DNA of 64,000 nucleotides from Caballeronia sp. NK8 (lineage in GTDB: Bacteria; Pseudomonadota; Gammaproteobacteria; Burkholderiales; Burkholderiaceae): NCBI RefSeq assembly GCF_018408855.1, contig NZ_AP024322.1, forward strand, positions 248,001 to 312,000, written 5' to 3'. The translations under genes and the position numbers were made by a program. Under the pieces are notes generated by a model that saw nothing but the letters and a program-made list of their open reading frames with translations, did not search any database and was not told the origin of the DNA. Of this stretch, positions 8,741 to 20,857 are shown one piece after another (the first letter of the stretch is position 1; every line of letters starts with the position of its first letter).

Positions 8741-10735
8741 ATGACATCTCCGCTCGAAATGACGCTGTTGCTGCTGCTCTGCTCCGTGGCAGGCGTCGTC
8801 GTATTCCGCTATTTCAATCTGCCGCCGATGCTCGGCTATCTGGCGGTCGGCATCATCGTGGGGCCGCACGCAGCGGGTATCGCGCCAGATACGGACCGCG
8901 CGCAGCATCTCGCCGAATTCGGCGTGGTTTTCCTGATGTTTTCCATCGGGCTGGAGTTCTCGCTGTCGAAGCTGCGCTCGATGCGGCGCATCGTGTTTGG
9001 ACTCGGCGCGAGCCAGGTCGCGGCGACCATCGCGCTCGCGCTCCTGTTCGGCTGGATCGCGCACTTCTGGATCAACATGACATGGCAGGCGAGCTTCGCG
9101 CTCGGCGGCGCGATGTCGATGTCGTCGACGGCCATCGTCAGCAAGCTGCTCGCGGAACGGCTCGAACTCGAAGCGGAGCACGGCCGCAACATCTTCGGCG
9201 TGCTGTTGTTTCAGGATCTGGCGGTCGTGCCGCTGCTCATCATCATCGCGGCCTTCGGCAACGGCAATTCGTCGCAGCTCGCGATGTGGCTCGGCATCGC
9301 CGCGGTGAAGATCGTCGTCGCGCTGACGGTGCTGCTGTTCGTCGGCCAGAAGTTCATGACGCGCTGGTTCGATATCGTCGCGCGGCGGCGCTCGCAAGAG
9401 CTGTTCATGCTGAACCTGCTGCTCGTGACGCTGGGCGCGGCGTTCATCACCGACAAGTTCGGCCTGTCGCTCGCGCTCGGCGCGTTCATCGCGGGCATGC
9501 TGATCGCGGAGACGCCGTACCGGCATCAGGTGGAAGAGGACATCAAGCCGTTTCGCGACGTGCTGCTCGGTCTCTTCTTCGTGACGACCGGCATGCTGCT
9601 CAATCCGCGCGTGATCTGGGAGCATCCGTTGCTGGTGCTCGGCTTCTTCGTCTTGCCGATTCTGCTCAAGGCCGTGATGATCACCGGTCTCGCGCGCGTG
9701 TTCGGCGCGTCGCCGGGCGTCGCGATGCGAACGGGCCTCGGGCTCGCGCAGGCGGGCGAATTCGGCTTCGTGCTGCTGAACCTGATTCTGGATTCGCATC
9801 TCGTCGACCCGATCATCCTGCAGGCGATTCTTTCCGCGATGCTCCTTTCGATGCTCGCCGCGCCGTTCATCATCCAGAACGCGGACCGCATCGTGCTGCG
9901 GTTGTCGTCGACGGAATGGATGCTGCAATCCTTGCAGATGACGAAGATCGCGACGCAGAGCCTGAAGCAGAGCGGCCACGTGATCATCTGCGGCTACGGC
10001 CGCGCGGGGCAGAATCTCGCGCGCATGCTGGAGCAGGAAGGCATTTCCTACGTCGCGCTGGATCTGGACCCGGACCGCGTCGCGGCGGCGGCGGCGGCCG
10101 GCGAGTCGGTCGTGTTCGGCGATGCCGGGCGGCGTGAGTCGCTGCTCGCGGCGGGCCTGCATCGCGCGGCGACGATCGCGATCACCTACGCGAACACACC
10201 TTCCGCGATGCGCGTGCTGCACAACATCCACGAGCTCGCGCCGACCTTGCCCGTGATCGTGCGTACGGTCGACGACGCCGATCTCGAAAAGCTCACCGCC
10301 GCGGGCGCGACGGAAGTGATTCCGGAGATCGTCGAAGGGAGTCTGATGCTCGCGTCGCACACACTCGTGCTGATGGGCGTGCCGATGCGTCGCGTGGTGC
10401 GGCGTGTCGAGGAAATGCGCGATGCGCGCTATAGCCTTCTGCGCGGCTATTTCCGCGGCGCCGACGACGACGACGACGACGATGGCCACGAGCAGGTCCG
10501 GCTACAATCCGTACCCATCGACGCAAATTCCGAAGCCGTCGGGCATTCGCTCGACGATCTCGGGCTCGTCGGCGAGGGTGTCGAGGTGACCGCGATCCGG
10601 CGCCACGGCATCCGGGGCGTCGAACCCGACCCCGACACCAAGCTGCGCGCGAACGATATCGTCGTGCTGCGCGGCCTGCCCGAAGTGCTGGCGCTTGCCG
10701 AAGAACGGCTCTCGCGCAATCGCCGGGCGGCGTAG
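8741..10735 (+). CDS. Kef-type K+/H+ antiporter (CPA2 family) with RCK domains
   Basis: An inner-membrane monovalent cation:proton antiporter of the KefB/KefC/YbaL group. It has 664 residues: an Na+/H+ exchanger domain with about 12 membrane segments (residues 5-380), a TrkA-N nucleotide-binding domain beginning near residue 411 (HVIICGYGRAGQNLARM) and a C-terminal TrkA-C domain (about 590-660). Between the RCK halves is a run of seven Asp residues (575-581) encoded by a GAC repeat. No ancillary KefF/KefG gene is adjacent. It is divergent from kdsD. Gating by glutathione adducts, as in E. coli KefBC, is not established here. Confidence 0.88.
   Translation: MTSPLEMTLLLLLCSVAGVVVFRYFNLPPMLGYLAVGIIVGPHAAGIAPDTDRAQHLAEFGVVFLMFSIGLEFSLSKLRSMRRIVFGLGASQVAATIALALLFGWIAHFWINMTWQASFALGGAMSMSSTAIVSKLLAERLELEAEHGRNIFGVLLFQDLAVVPLLIIIAAFGNGNSSQLAMWLGIAAVKIVVALTVLLFVGQKFMTRWFDIVARRRSQELFMLNLLLVTLGAAFITDKFGLSLALGAFIAGMLIAETPYRHQVEEDIKPFRDVLLGLFFVTTGMLLNPRVIWEHPLLVLGFFVLPILLKAVMITGLARVFGASPGVAMRTGLGLAQAGEFGFVLLNLILDSHLVDPIILQAILSAMLLSMLAAPFIIQNADRIVLRLSSTEWMLQSLQMTKIATQSLKQSGHVIICGYGRAGQNLARMLEQEGISYVALDLDPDRVAAAAAAGESVVFGDAGRRESLLAAGLHRAATIAITYANTPSAMRVLHNIHELAPTLPVIVRTVDDADLEKLTAAGATEVIPEIVEGSLMLASHTLVLMGVPMRRVVRRVEEMRDARYSLLRGYFRGADDDDDDDGHEQVRLQSVPIDANSEAVGHSLDDLGLVGEGVEVTAIRRHGIRGVEPDPDTKLRANDIVVLRGLPEVLALAEERLSRNRRAA
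10463..10483 (+). repeat. GAC trinucleotide repeat (poly-Asp tract)
   Basis: Six GAC codons plus one GAT encode seven consecutive Asp residues in the linker between the TrkA-N and TrkA-C domains of the antiporter. Confidence 0.9.
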
Positions 10736-10795
10736 TCTCTCTCTTTTGTCACCAAGGCGAACGCGCGGCCTCACGGCGCGGACTCCGGAGAAGTC

Positions 10796-11362
10796 ATGTC
10801 CCTTACCCCTTCGAACGCCCAGCTCGACGCCGCGCGTTTCATCAAGGAACGCGTGCGTACCGTCGACGACTGGCCGCAGCCCGGCGTGCAGTTTCGCGAC
10901 ATCACGCCCGTCCTGCAGGATCGCCGCGCGCTGCGCACGCTGATCGACCTGTTCGTGCAGCGCTATATCGACGAGAACGTCAATGTGATCGCCGGCATGG
11001 ACGCGCGCGGTTTCATCATCGGGCCGATTCTCGCGTACGAGCTGAGCCTCGGTTTCGTGCCGATCCGCAAGAAGGGCAAGCTGCCCTACAGGACGCTCTC
11101 GCAGTCGTACGACCTGGAATACGGCAGCGCGACCGTCGAGATTCACGAGGATGCGTGCAAGCCGGGAGATCGCGTGGTGATCGTCGACGATCTGGTCGCG
11201 ACCGGCGGCACCATGATGGCGGGCAAGATTCTGCTAGAACGGCTCGGCGCGAATGTGGTGGAAGCGGCGGCAATCATCGATTTGCCGGATCTCGGCGGCT
11301 CGAAGCTGCTGCGCGAAAACGGCGTGCCGCTCTATACCGTGTGCGAATTCGGCGGACATTGA
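10796..11362 (+). CDS. apt: Adenine phosphoribosyltransferase
   Basis: A purine salvage enzyme that makes AMP from adenine and PRPP. It has 188 residues and the type-I PRTase PRPP-binding motif [14 protein letters not shown] near residues 127-140. The N-terminal hood region contains [20 protein letters not shown] lies 6-7 bases before the ATG. It is followed after 1 base by a LysE-type exporter, so the two are probably co-transcribed. Confidence 0.96.
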   Translation: MSLTPSNAQLDAARFIKERVRTVDDWPQPGVQFRDITPVLQDRRALRTLIDLFVQRYIDENVNVIAGMDARGFIIGPILAYELSLGFVPIRKKGKLPYRTLSQSYDLEYGSATVEIHEDACKPGDRVVIVDDLVATGGTMMAGKILLERLGANVVEAAAIIDLPDLGGSKLLRENGVPLYTVCEFGGH

Positions 11363-11363
11363 G

Positions 11364-11978
11364 ATGCCCAACTTCCTGCTCTTTCTGGCGGCATCGGTCG
11401 CGATTACCGTCGCGCCCGGTCCGGACAATCTTCAGGTGCTGGCGCGCGGCATTTCGCAAGGGCGTCTCGCGGGCCTCGTCGCAGCGCTCGGCTTCGCCTT
11501 CGGCGTGATCTTCCATACGACGCTCGCGGCGCTCGGCATCGCGGCGCTGCTGCGTTCGTCGCCCATGGCGTTTCAGGCGGTGAAGTTCGCGGGCGCGGCG
11601 TATCTGGTGTGGATCGGCATCAAGGCGTTGCGCAGTCATGGTCTCGCGACCGCGCACGAGCGTCCGAGCCAGCCGCTTTCGACGGTGTTCCGTCAGAGCG
11701 TGATCGGCAACATGCTGAATCCGAAAGTCACGCTGTTCTTCATCGTGTTCCTGCCGCAGTTCGTCGATCCGCACGGCGCGCAAGGCGTGATGCTGCAGAT
11801 GTTCGAACTGGGCGGCGTGTTCATGTTGCAGACGGTCGTCGTGTTTTCGCTGTTCGGCATCGGCGCGGGGATGATCGGCGCGTGGCTGAAGCGCCGTCCG
11901 CGCCTGGGCGTGTGGCTCGACCGGCTCGCGGGCGTGACGTTCATCGCGCTGGGCATTCGCGTCGCGTTGCGCGACTGA
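11364..11978 (+). CDS. LysE/RhtB family amino-acid exporter
   Basis: A 204-residue inner-membrane protein with about six hydrophobic segments. The family N-terminus is present: SVAITVAPGPDNLQVLARGISQG. The mid-protein motif is GNMLNPKVTLFFIVFLPQF. Members export amino acids such as Lys, homoserine or threonine; the substrate cannot be read from the sequence. The ATG at 11364 is chosen because translation then starts right after the apt stop at 11362. Confidence 0.88.
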   Translation: MPNFLLFLAASVAITVAPGPDNLQVLARGISQGRLAGLVAALGFAFGVIFHTTLAALGIAALLRSSPMAFQAVKFAGAAYLVWIGIKALRSHGLATAHERPSQPLSTVFRQSVIGNMLNPKVTLFFIVFLPQFVDPHGAQGVMLQMFELGGVFMLQTVVVFSLFGIGAGMIGAWLKRRPRLGVWLDRLAGVTFIALGIRVALRD

Positions 11979-11988
11979 GGGCTTGCGC

Positions 11989-12834
11989 ATGACTTTGCCC
12001 GCCATCCTCGCCGCGCGCCATTTCGACGCGGCCGCGCACGCGCCGTTTTTCATCGGGGCTGAACGCGTCGGCTGGATTCGCCATGCCGATGTCGACGCGC
12101 TGCGCCGCTGGCCGGACGTGTTCGACGTCGACGCGGCATCGGTTCGCCTGCATGCATCGCTCGCCGATGTGAATACGCGCAGCGCCGCGCTCGGCGCGGT
12201 CATCGGCGCGCTTTACGCCGAAGGAAAAATCCCGGGCTGGCGCGACGAAACCTACGCGATCCGCAACGACTTCGACGCGCCGCCGCTCGCATTCATCGAG
12301 CGTGCGGCATCGCGATTCTTCGGCACGATGACCTACGCGGTGCATCTGAACGGCATCGTAAAATATCGGGACAAGGCGCCGCAGTTGTGGATCGCGCGCC
12401 GCAGCGACACCAAGGCGACCGATCCCGGCATGCTCGACAACATCGTGGCGGGCGGTATCGGCTGGGGTTTCGAGCTGATGCCCACGCTCGTGAAGGAATG
12501 CTGGGAAGAGGCGGGCATGAGCGCGGAACTCGCGCAAACCGCCGCGCGCGGCCGCACCTTCCATGTGCTGCAGTCCTTGCCCGAAGGCACGCAGGCCGAG
12601 CAGATCTTCGTCTACGACGTCTGTCTGCCGCCCGATTTCGCGCCGCGCAATCAGGATGGCGAAGTCGGCGAGCATCGTCTCGCGCGCATCGAAGATGTCG
12701 CGCGCTGGATCGAGGAGGGCGCGCTTACCGTCGACGCCAGTCTCGCGACGCTCGACTGCATGCTGCGCCACCAGTGGATCGACGAAGACGCGTGCGAAGG
12801 CATCGCCGCGCTGCTCGATCCGCCGCCGCTCTGA
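11989..12834 (+). CDS. Nudix hydrolase with N-terminal DUF4743 domain
   Basis: The 281-residue protein has a DUF4743-like N-terminal half and a Nudix domain. The Nudix helix is readable as KECWEEAGM near residue 165, preceded by GGIGWGFE. The spacing to the first Glu is one residue off the canonical Nudix box. This architecture matches the group that includes the yeast YJR142W-like proteins, which act on oxidised thiamine diphosphate derivatives. Specificity here is unproven. An in-frame TTG lies 6 bases upstream; the ATG is preferred. It is 10 bases after the LysE gene and 31 bases before purU. Confidence 0.82.
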   Translation: MTLPAILAARHFDAAAHAPFFIGAERVGWIRHADVDALRRWPDVFDVDAASVRLHASLADVNTRSAALGAVIGALYAEGKIPGWRDETYAIRNDFDAPPLAFIERAASRFFGTMTYAVHLNGIVKYRDKAPQLWIARRSDTKATDPGMLDNIVAGGIGWGFELMPTLVKECWEEAGMSAELAQTAARGRTFHVLQSLPEGTQAEQIFVYDVCLPPDFAPRNQDGEVGEHRLARIEDVARWIEEGALTVDASLATLDCMLRHQWIDEDACEGIAALLDPPPL

Positions 12835-12865
12835 ACATCAAGAATCAAACGAACGAGGAAAGGTC

Positions 12866-13735
12866 ATGTCGACCGAACATAGTTTCTATCTGAAGTTGTC
12901 GTGCCCGGATCGTCCGGGGATCGTGCATGCCGTGTCCGGCTTCCTGTTCAACCTCGGCGCCAATATCCTCGACTCGGCGCAGTTCGGCGACAGCCGCACC
13001 GGCGAGTTCTTCATGCGCGTGCATTTTCAGGAAGTCGGCGGCGATCCCGGCCTCGAAGCGCTGCGCAAGTCCTTCACCGATCTCGCCGACGAATTCGGCA
13101 TGCGCTGGGAGTTGCATGATGCGTCGGTGAAGCCGCGCGTCGTCATCATGGTGTCGAAGATCGGCCATTGCCTGAACGATCTGCTGTTCCGCTATCGCAC
13201 CGGCCAGTTGCAGATCGAGATTCCGGCGATCATCTCGAACCACAAGGATTTCTATCAGCTCGCCGCGAGCTATGACATTCCGTTCCATCATCTGCCGCTT
13301 CTGAAGTCGACGCCCGAAGCGAAGGCCGCGCAGGAAGCGCGCGTGCTGGAAATCGTCGATCAGCACGATACCGATCTCGTCGTGCTCGCGCGCTACATGC
13401 AGATCCTGTCGGCGAACATGTGCGAGAAGCTCGCGGGCCGCGCGATCAATATCCATCACTCGTTCCTGCCGAGCTTCAAGGGCGCGAAGCCGTACTATCA
13501 GGCGTTCGACCGCGGCGTGAAGCTGATCGGCGCGACCGCGCACTACGTGACCTCCGATCTCGACGAAGGCCCGATCATCGAGCAGGAAGTGGAGCGCGTC
13601 GACCACAACATGACGCCGGATCAACTGACGGCGATCGGCCGCGATGTCGAATGCGTGACGCTCGCGCGCGCGGTGAAATGGCACGCGGAGCATCGCATTC
13701 TGCTGAACGGACACAAGACTGTCGTATTCCGTTAA
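12866..13735 (+). CDS. purU: Formyltetrahydrofolate deformylase
   Basis: Hydrolyses 10-formyl-THF to formate and THF, balancing one-carbon pools. It has 289 residues: an N-terminal ACT domain (about 5-85, LKLSCPDRPGIVHAVSGFL) followed by a formyltransferase-fold domain. The catalytic region INIHHSFLPSFKGAKPY carries the conserved Asn/His, with the Asp in TSDLDEGPII. AGGAAAGG precedes the ATG. It ends the 10.8-13.7 kb plus-strand unit, just before a strong terminator. Confidence 0.95.
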   Translation: MSTEHSFYLKLSCPDRPGIVHAVSGFLFNLGANILDSAQFGDSRTGEFFMRVHFQEVGGDPGLEALRKSFTDLADEFGMRWELHDASVKPRVVIMVSKIGHCLNDLLFRYRTGQLQIEIPAIISNHKDFYQLAASYDIPFHHLPLLKSTPEAKAAQEARVLEIVDQHDTDLVVLARYMQILSANMCEKLAGRAINIHHSFLPSFKGAKPYYQAFDRGVKLIGATAHYVTSDLDEGPIIEQEVERVDHNMTPDQLTAIGRDVECVTLARAVKWHAEHRILLNGHKTVVFR

Positions 13736-13750
13736 AGGTGCTTCAGACGC

Positions 13751-13783
13751 GAAAACGCCCGCAAGATGCTTGCGGGCGTTTTC
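13751..13783. terminator. Bidirectional terminator between purU and the AI-2E permease gene
   Basis: A perfect 14-bp stem (GAAAACGCCCGCAA and its complement) has a 5-base loop. The stem begins with an A-run and ends with a T-run, so it can serve both convergent genes. Confidence 0.9.
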
Positions 13784-13799
13784 ATTTGCGGACGACGTT

Positions 13800-14891
13800 T
13801 CAGACGAGCCGCAGATAAATCAGCTCGCGCTTGATATATCCGTAGAAAATCGGCGCGGCGATTACGCCTGGAATGCCGAACGCCGCTTCCATCGCGAGCA
13901 TTGCGAGAAGCAGTTCCCACGCGCGCGCCTCGATCTGCCCGCCGATGATGCGCGCGTTCAGGAAATATTCGAGCTTGTGGATCAAGATCAGGAACGCGAG
14001 CGACGCGACCGCGGTGCCGAACGACACCGACAGCGAAATCCCGACGATGATCGTGTTCGAAATCAGATTGCCGACCACCGGCAACAGCCCGACGATGAAC
14101 GTGATCAGCACCAGCGTCTTCGAAAGCGGCAGCCTCTCGTGAAAGAGCGGCAGCGCGACGAGCAGATACAGCGCGGTGAAGACGGCGTTGATCGCCGAAA
14201 TCTTGATCTGCGCGAACACGATGCGGCGGAAGGCGTCGGCGAAGCGCGACACGCGCGCGACGAGCGCCGTGGACAGCGGCAGCCGATGATGCATCGCGCG
14301 CGGCGCGCTGACCGCGATGATCGCGCCGACGATCATGCCGATCACGATATGCCCGAAGCCGCGCGCCATTTCCTTGCCGCCTTGCTGCAGCATCTCGGCG
14401 TGCTTGTGCATCAGTTCGGTGGCTTTGTCCTTCATCTGCACGGTGTCCACGGGCAGATAATTCGCGATCCAGTCCGGCACGCTGAGGCGCGCGCTGGACG
14501 TGATGCTCATCAGCTGATCGAGCAGTTTTTGCAGGCTGGGGAAATCGCGCTCGAAATGTTCGATGGTGGCGATCGTCGCGCCGGTCAATCCGCCGACGAT
14601 GATCGCGGAGATCAGCCCGACCGCGATGAGCCGCGCGCCCTTGCTCACGACGTGACGCTCGATCACGGGCGCCATCATGTGCGTGAGCTGAAACACCAGC
14701 ATGCCGGCGAGCATGCCGCCGAGCAGTTGCAGCCTGAGCGTGAGGTACAGCGCCAGCAGCGCGAGAATATAGCTGCCGATTTCCACCGCCGACAGCTTCG
14801 GCAAGCTCATGTCGCTCGTCAGCCTGACGTGGCGCGTCGGCAGGTCCCGTACCCGTGCCTCCTCGTTGGCCGCTTCGTTGCGCTTCGCCAT
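13800..14891 (-). CDS. AI-2E (PerM) family permease
   Basis: A 363-residue polytopic inner-membrane protein with about seven or eight hydrophobic segments. It has the AI-2E family layout: two segments near the N-terminus, a long soluble loop (about 120-190) and a conserved C-terminal membrane block with LPVVGNLISNTII and GIPGVIAAPIFYGYIKREL. Members have been tied to autoinducer-2 export or Na+/H+ antiport, and the substrate is not predictable here. About 100 bases separate its start from the uvrA stop, so it may be read together with uvrA. Confidence 0.87.
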   Translation of the reverse strand: MAKRNEAANEEARVRDLPTRHVRLTSDMSLPKLSAVEIGSYILALLALYLTLRLQLLGGMLAGMLVFQLTHMMAPVIERHVVSKGARLIAVGLISAIIVGGLTGATIATIEHFERDFPSLQKLLDQLMSITSSARLSVPDWIANYLPVDTVQMKDKATELMHKHAEMLQQGGKEMARGFGHIVIGMIVGAIIAVSAPRAMHHRLPLSTALVARVSRFADAFRRIVFAQIKISAINAVFTALYLLVALPLFHERLPLSKTLVLITFIVGLLPVVGNLISNTIIVGISLSVSFGTAVASLAFLILIHKLEYFLNARIIGGQIEARAWELLLAMLAMEAAFGIPGVIAAPIFYGYIKRELIYLRLV

Positions 14892-14990
14892 GACTGCGTT
14901 CCTTTCCCCTGCTGCGTACGACGGTTATTCGTGCCGCGGCGCGCGCGGCGCATCCCCATGGTCTGGCGCGCGGCGCCCCTGCGCCGGCGT

Positions 14991-17864
<2,874 letters not shown>

Positions 17865-17964
17865 GAGTGTGTTCCGGGGTTCTCTCTGGTGTTTTCAGCG
17901 GCGCTTTCATCCGCTCCGGCGGGCCATGTTGCCTGTGCCGGGCGGAAAGAGAGGGGGCCAAACC

Positions 17965-17976
17965 TGCTACTATAAC
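17965..17976 (+). promoter_or_regulatory. Possible extended -10 promoter for the MFS gene
   Basis: The bases read TGC-TACTAT with an overlapping TATAAC. No -35 match is evident. The leader would be about 190 bases. Nothing else recognisable was found in the 17865-18174 gap. Confidence 0.35.
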
Positions 17977-18174
17977 GACTTTTAAAGGGCGCAGCGCCCG
18001 AGCCCGAAGGGCCGGATGCGCGGCGATCGGCCGGCGCGGGGGCTTGCTGGCGAGGCACGCGGCGGCCCAGGCCGTGTGTCCCATATAGTGCCGTTTCGAG
18101 CAAGAACAAGGCGACCGCGCCTGGCTGCGCCGCAGGCCAGGCCAGACGCGACTCTCATCCATTTCCCGTTTCTG

Positions 18175-19377
18175 ATGTCCAATCCGTCTGCCACGTCCAC
18201 ACGTCTGAGCGCGCCGGAACTGCGCGCGACCGTGTCGCTCGCCGCGATCTTCGCCCTGCGCATGCTCGGGCTCTTCATGATCATGCCGGTGTTTTCCATC
18301 TACGCGAAAACCATCCCCGGCGGAGACAACGTGCTGCTCGTCGGCATCGCGCTCGGCGCGTACGGCGTTACGCAATCGATGCTCTATATCTTCTACGGCT
18401 GGGTGTCCGACAAGTTCGGACGCAAGCCGGTCATCGCGTTCGGTCTGCTGGTGTTCGCGCTCGGCAGTTTCGTCGCGGCCGTCGGGCACTCGATGACGTG
18501 GATCATCGCGGGGCGCGTGATTCAGGGCATGGGCGCGGTGTCGTCGGCGGTGATCGCGTTCATCGCGGACCTGACGCACGAGGAAAACCGCACCAAGGCG
18601 ATGGCAATGGTCGGCGGCAGCATCGGCGTGTCGTTCGCGGTGGCGATTGTCGGCGCGCCGATCGTGTTCCATTGGGTCGGCATGAGCGGGCTTTTCACGG
18701 TGATCGGCGTGCTGTCGATTCTCGCCGTCGGCGTGGTCTTCTGGGTCGTGCCCGATCCGCCGGCGCATCCCGTTCACGTCAAGGCGCCTTTCGCCGAAGT
18801 GCTGCATAACGTCGAATTGCTGCGTCTGAACTTCGGCGTGCTCGTGCTGCACGCCACGCAGACCGCGCTGTTTCTCGTCGTGCCGCGCATTCTCGAGGAA
18901 GGCGGGCTGCCGGTCGCGTCGCACTGGAAGATTTACCTGCCCGTGATGGCGCTCGCGTTCGTCATGATGGTGCCGGCCATCATCGCCGCCGAGAAACGTG
19001 GAAAAATGAAGAGCGTCATGCTGAGTGCGATCGGGCTTATCCTGATCGGTCAGTTGTTATTGGGCGCCGCTCCTCATACGCTGTGGTCAGTGGCCGCCAT
19101 TCTGTTCGTGTACTTTCTCGGCTTCAACGTGCTGGAGGCATCGCAGCCTTCGCTGGTGTCGAAGCTCGCGCCGGGCACGAGAAAGGGCGCGGCAGCGGGC
19201 GTGTACAACACGACGCAGTCGATCGGCCTTGCCATGGGCGGGGTGATCGGCGGCTGGCTGCTCAAGCTCGACGGGCCGAGCGCGGTGTTCTTCGCCTGTT
19301 CGGGGCTGGTGCTCGCGTGGCTTCTGGTCGCGGCCGGAATGAAGGCGCCGCCGCGCCGGACCGAGCGCGCGGCCTGA
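18175..19377 (+). CDS. MFS transporter (12-segment, YajR-like)
   Basis: A 400-residue major facilitator protein with 12 predicted membrane segments. Segment 1 is [17 protein letters not shown]. The loop 2-3 motif A is [16 protein letters not shown], and motif C-like glycine-rich residues are in segment 5. It lacks the C-terminal soluble domain of E. coli YajR. Substrate is unknown. An in-frame upstream extension to 18016 codes for an Arg-rich non-membrane peptide and is rejected in favour of the ATG at 18175. ssb follows on the same strand after about 120 bases. Confidence 0.87.
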   Translation: MSNPSATSTRLSAPELRATVSLAAIFALRMLGLFMIMPVFSIYAKTIPGGDNVLLVGIALGAYGVTQSMLYIFYGWVSDKFGRKPVIAFGLLVFALGSFVAAVGHSMTWIIAGRVIQGMGAVSSAVIAFIADLTHEENRTKAMAMVGGSIGVSFAVAIVGAPIVFHWVGMSGLFTVIGVLSILAVGVVFWVVPDPPAHPVHVKAPFAEVLHNVELLRLNFGVLVLHATQTALFLVVPRILEEGGLPVASHWKIYLPVMALAFVMMVPAIIAAEKRGKMKSVMLSAIGLILIGQLLLGAAPHTLWSVAAILFVYFLGFNVLEASQPSLVSKLAPGTRKGAAAGVYNTTQSIGLAMGGVIGGWLLKLDGPSAVFFACSGLVLAWLLVAAGMKAPPRRTERAA

Positions 19378-19495
19378 GAGAATTTTTGAACCATCGAATC
19401 AAACCGGCGCGGTGCAGCCGACGTCACGTCTGAAGACGGGATCGGCCAATCGCATCGTACGGTTGACAGTTAGCAAGGAATCTACCGGAGAAATC

Positions 19496-20038
19496 ATGGC
19501 ATCAGTCAACAAGGTCATTCTCGTGGGCAATCTGGGCGCCGACCCGGAAACCCGCTATCTCCCGAGCGGCGACGCCGTGGCCAATATCCGTCTCGCGACG
19601 ACGGACCGCTACAAGGACAAAGGCTCCGGCGAATTCAAGGAACTCACGGAGTGGCATCGTGTGGCGTTCTTCGGCCGGCTCGCCGAGATCGTCAACGAGT
19701 ATTTGAAGAAAGGCTCGTCGGTGTATATCGAAGGGCGCATCCGTACGCGCAAATGGACCGATCAGTCGGGCCAGGAGCGTTACTCGACCGAAATCGTCGC
19801 CGATCAGATGCAGATGCTCGGCGGCCGCGGCGGCGCGGGCGCTGGCGGCGATGACGGCGGCTACAGCCGCAGCGCACCGATGGAGCGCTCCGGCGGCGGC
19901 GGTGGTGGTGGCGGCCGGGCCCCTGCCGGCGGACGCCCGAGCGGCGGCGGCGCTGGTGGCGCGGGTGGCGGTTCGAGCCGCCCGAGCGCGCCGGCGGGCG
20001 GCGGCTTCGACGACATGGACGACGATATTCCGTTCTGA
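19496..20038 (+). CDS. ssb: Single-stranded DNA-binding protein
   Basis: Binds and protects ssDNA in replication, recombination and repair. It has 180 residues: an OB fold (about 1-110, [21 protein letters not shown]), a Gly/Ser/Pro-rich disordered linker with a run of eight Gly, and the conserved acidic tip DDDIPF that recruits partner proteins. CGGAG lies 6 bases before the ATG. Next to uvrA is the classical position, but here an MFS gene intervenes. Confidence 0.97.
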   Translation: MASVNKVILVGNLGADPETRYLPSGDAVANIRLATTDRYKDKGSGEFKELTEWHRVAFFGRLAEIVNEYLKKGSSVYIEGRIRTRKWTDQSGQERYSTEIVADQMQMLGGRGGAGAGGDDGGYSRSAPMERSGGGGGGGGRAPAGGRPSGGGAGGAGGGSSRPSAPAGGGFDDMDDDIPF

Positions 20039-20065
20039 GGTTTCGCTACCGAAAGCGTAAAGATC

Positions 20066-20093
20066 AACCCCGCCTTCGCGCGGGGTTTTTCTT
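20066..20093 (+). terminator. Terminator after ssb
   Basis: An 8-bp perfect stem (AACCCCGC/GCGGGGTT) closes a 6-base loop and is followed by TTTCTTT, 27 bases after the ssb stop. Confidence 0.88.
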
Positions 20094-20119
20094 TACCTGC
20101 GCGGACAAAATGGCCGGCA

Positions 20120-20842
20120 TCATTCGCGTTCCATCGCGATCGCCGCGAGCGAGCTTGCCTCTTCCGGCTGCGCTTCCTTGCGTTCGCTGTAGCGATTCGT
20201 GAGGTAGTCCGATCGGTCACGAACCAGCAGTGTGAACTTCACGAGTTCTTCCATCACATCGACGACGCGATCGTAGTAGGACGAAGGCTTCATCCGGCCG
20301 GTCTCGTCGAACTCCTGCCAGGCCTTGGCCACCGACGATTGATTGGGGATGGTGACCATACGCATCCAGCGGCCGAGCACGCGCAACGCGTTCACCGCGT
20401 TGAACGACTGCGAACCGCCGCATACCTGCATGACGGCGAGCGTGCGGCCTTGGGTCGGTCGAATTCCGGCTGACTCCAGCGGCAACCAGTCGATCTGGTT
20501 CTTGAACACGGCGGCGAGCGTGCCGTGCCGTTCGGGGCTGCACCATACCTGTCCTTCCGACCACTCGGAAAGCTTGCGCAGTTCGACCACCTTCGGATGA
20601 TCGGCTGACACGCTGTCGACCATCGGCAGGCCGGAAGGATCGAACACACGAGTGTCGGCACCGAACGTTTGCAACAGACGTTCGGCCTCCAGCGTGAGAA
20701 AACGACTGTACGACGTCGGTCGCAGCGAGCCATATAGCAACAGGATTCGCGGCGCGTGTGTCGAAATCGTTCGGGGCTGCAGCTTCTCGCTGTCGGGGAT
20801 GTCGGCGTGGGCAGCGTTGAGATTCGGGAGATCTGGAAACAT
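20120..20842 (-). CDS. arsH: ArsH family NADPH:FMN oxidoreductase
   Basis: A flavoprotein of arsenic operons. Characterised members oxidise trivalent organoarsenicals or reduce quinones and azo dyes. It has 240 residues, with the flavodoxin-like FMN-binding loop [11 protein letters not shown] (Gly38-Arg41 core) and the conserved stretch [19 protein letters not shown]. It is the last gene of arsR-acr3-arsH, 15 bases after acr3. Confidence 0.94.
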   Translation of the reverse strand: MFPDLPNLNAAHADIPDSEKLQPRTISTHAPRILLLYGSLRPTSYSRFLTLEAERLLQTFGADTRVFDPSGLPMVDSVSADHPKVVELRKLSEWSEGQVWCSPERHGTLAAVFKNQIDWLPLESAGIRPTQGRTLAVMQVCGGSQSFNAVNALRVLGRWMRMVTIPNQSSVAKAWQEFDETGRMKPSSYYDRVVDVMEELVKFTLLVRDRSDYLTNRYSERKEAQPEEASSLAAIAMERE

Positions 20843-20857
20843 GTCTGTGGAAAGTGG

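Noticed and set aside
17865..18174. Possible LexA box before uvrA
   Set aside because: No CTGT-N8-ACAG match was found. The only CTGT in the gap lacks the partner half-site.
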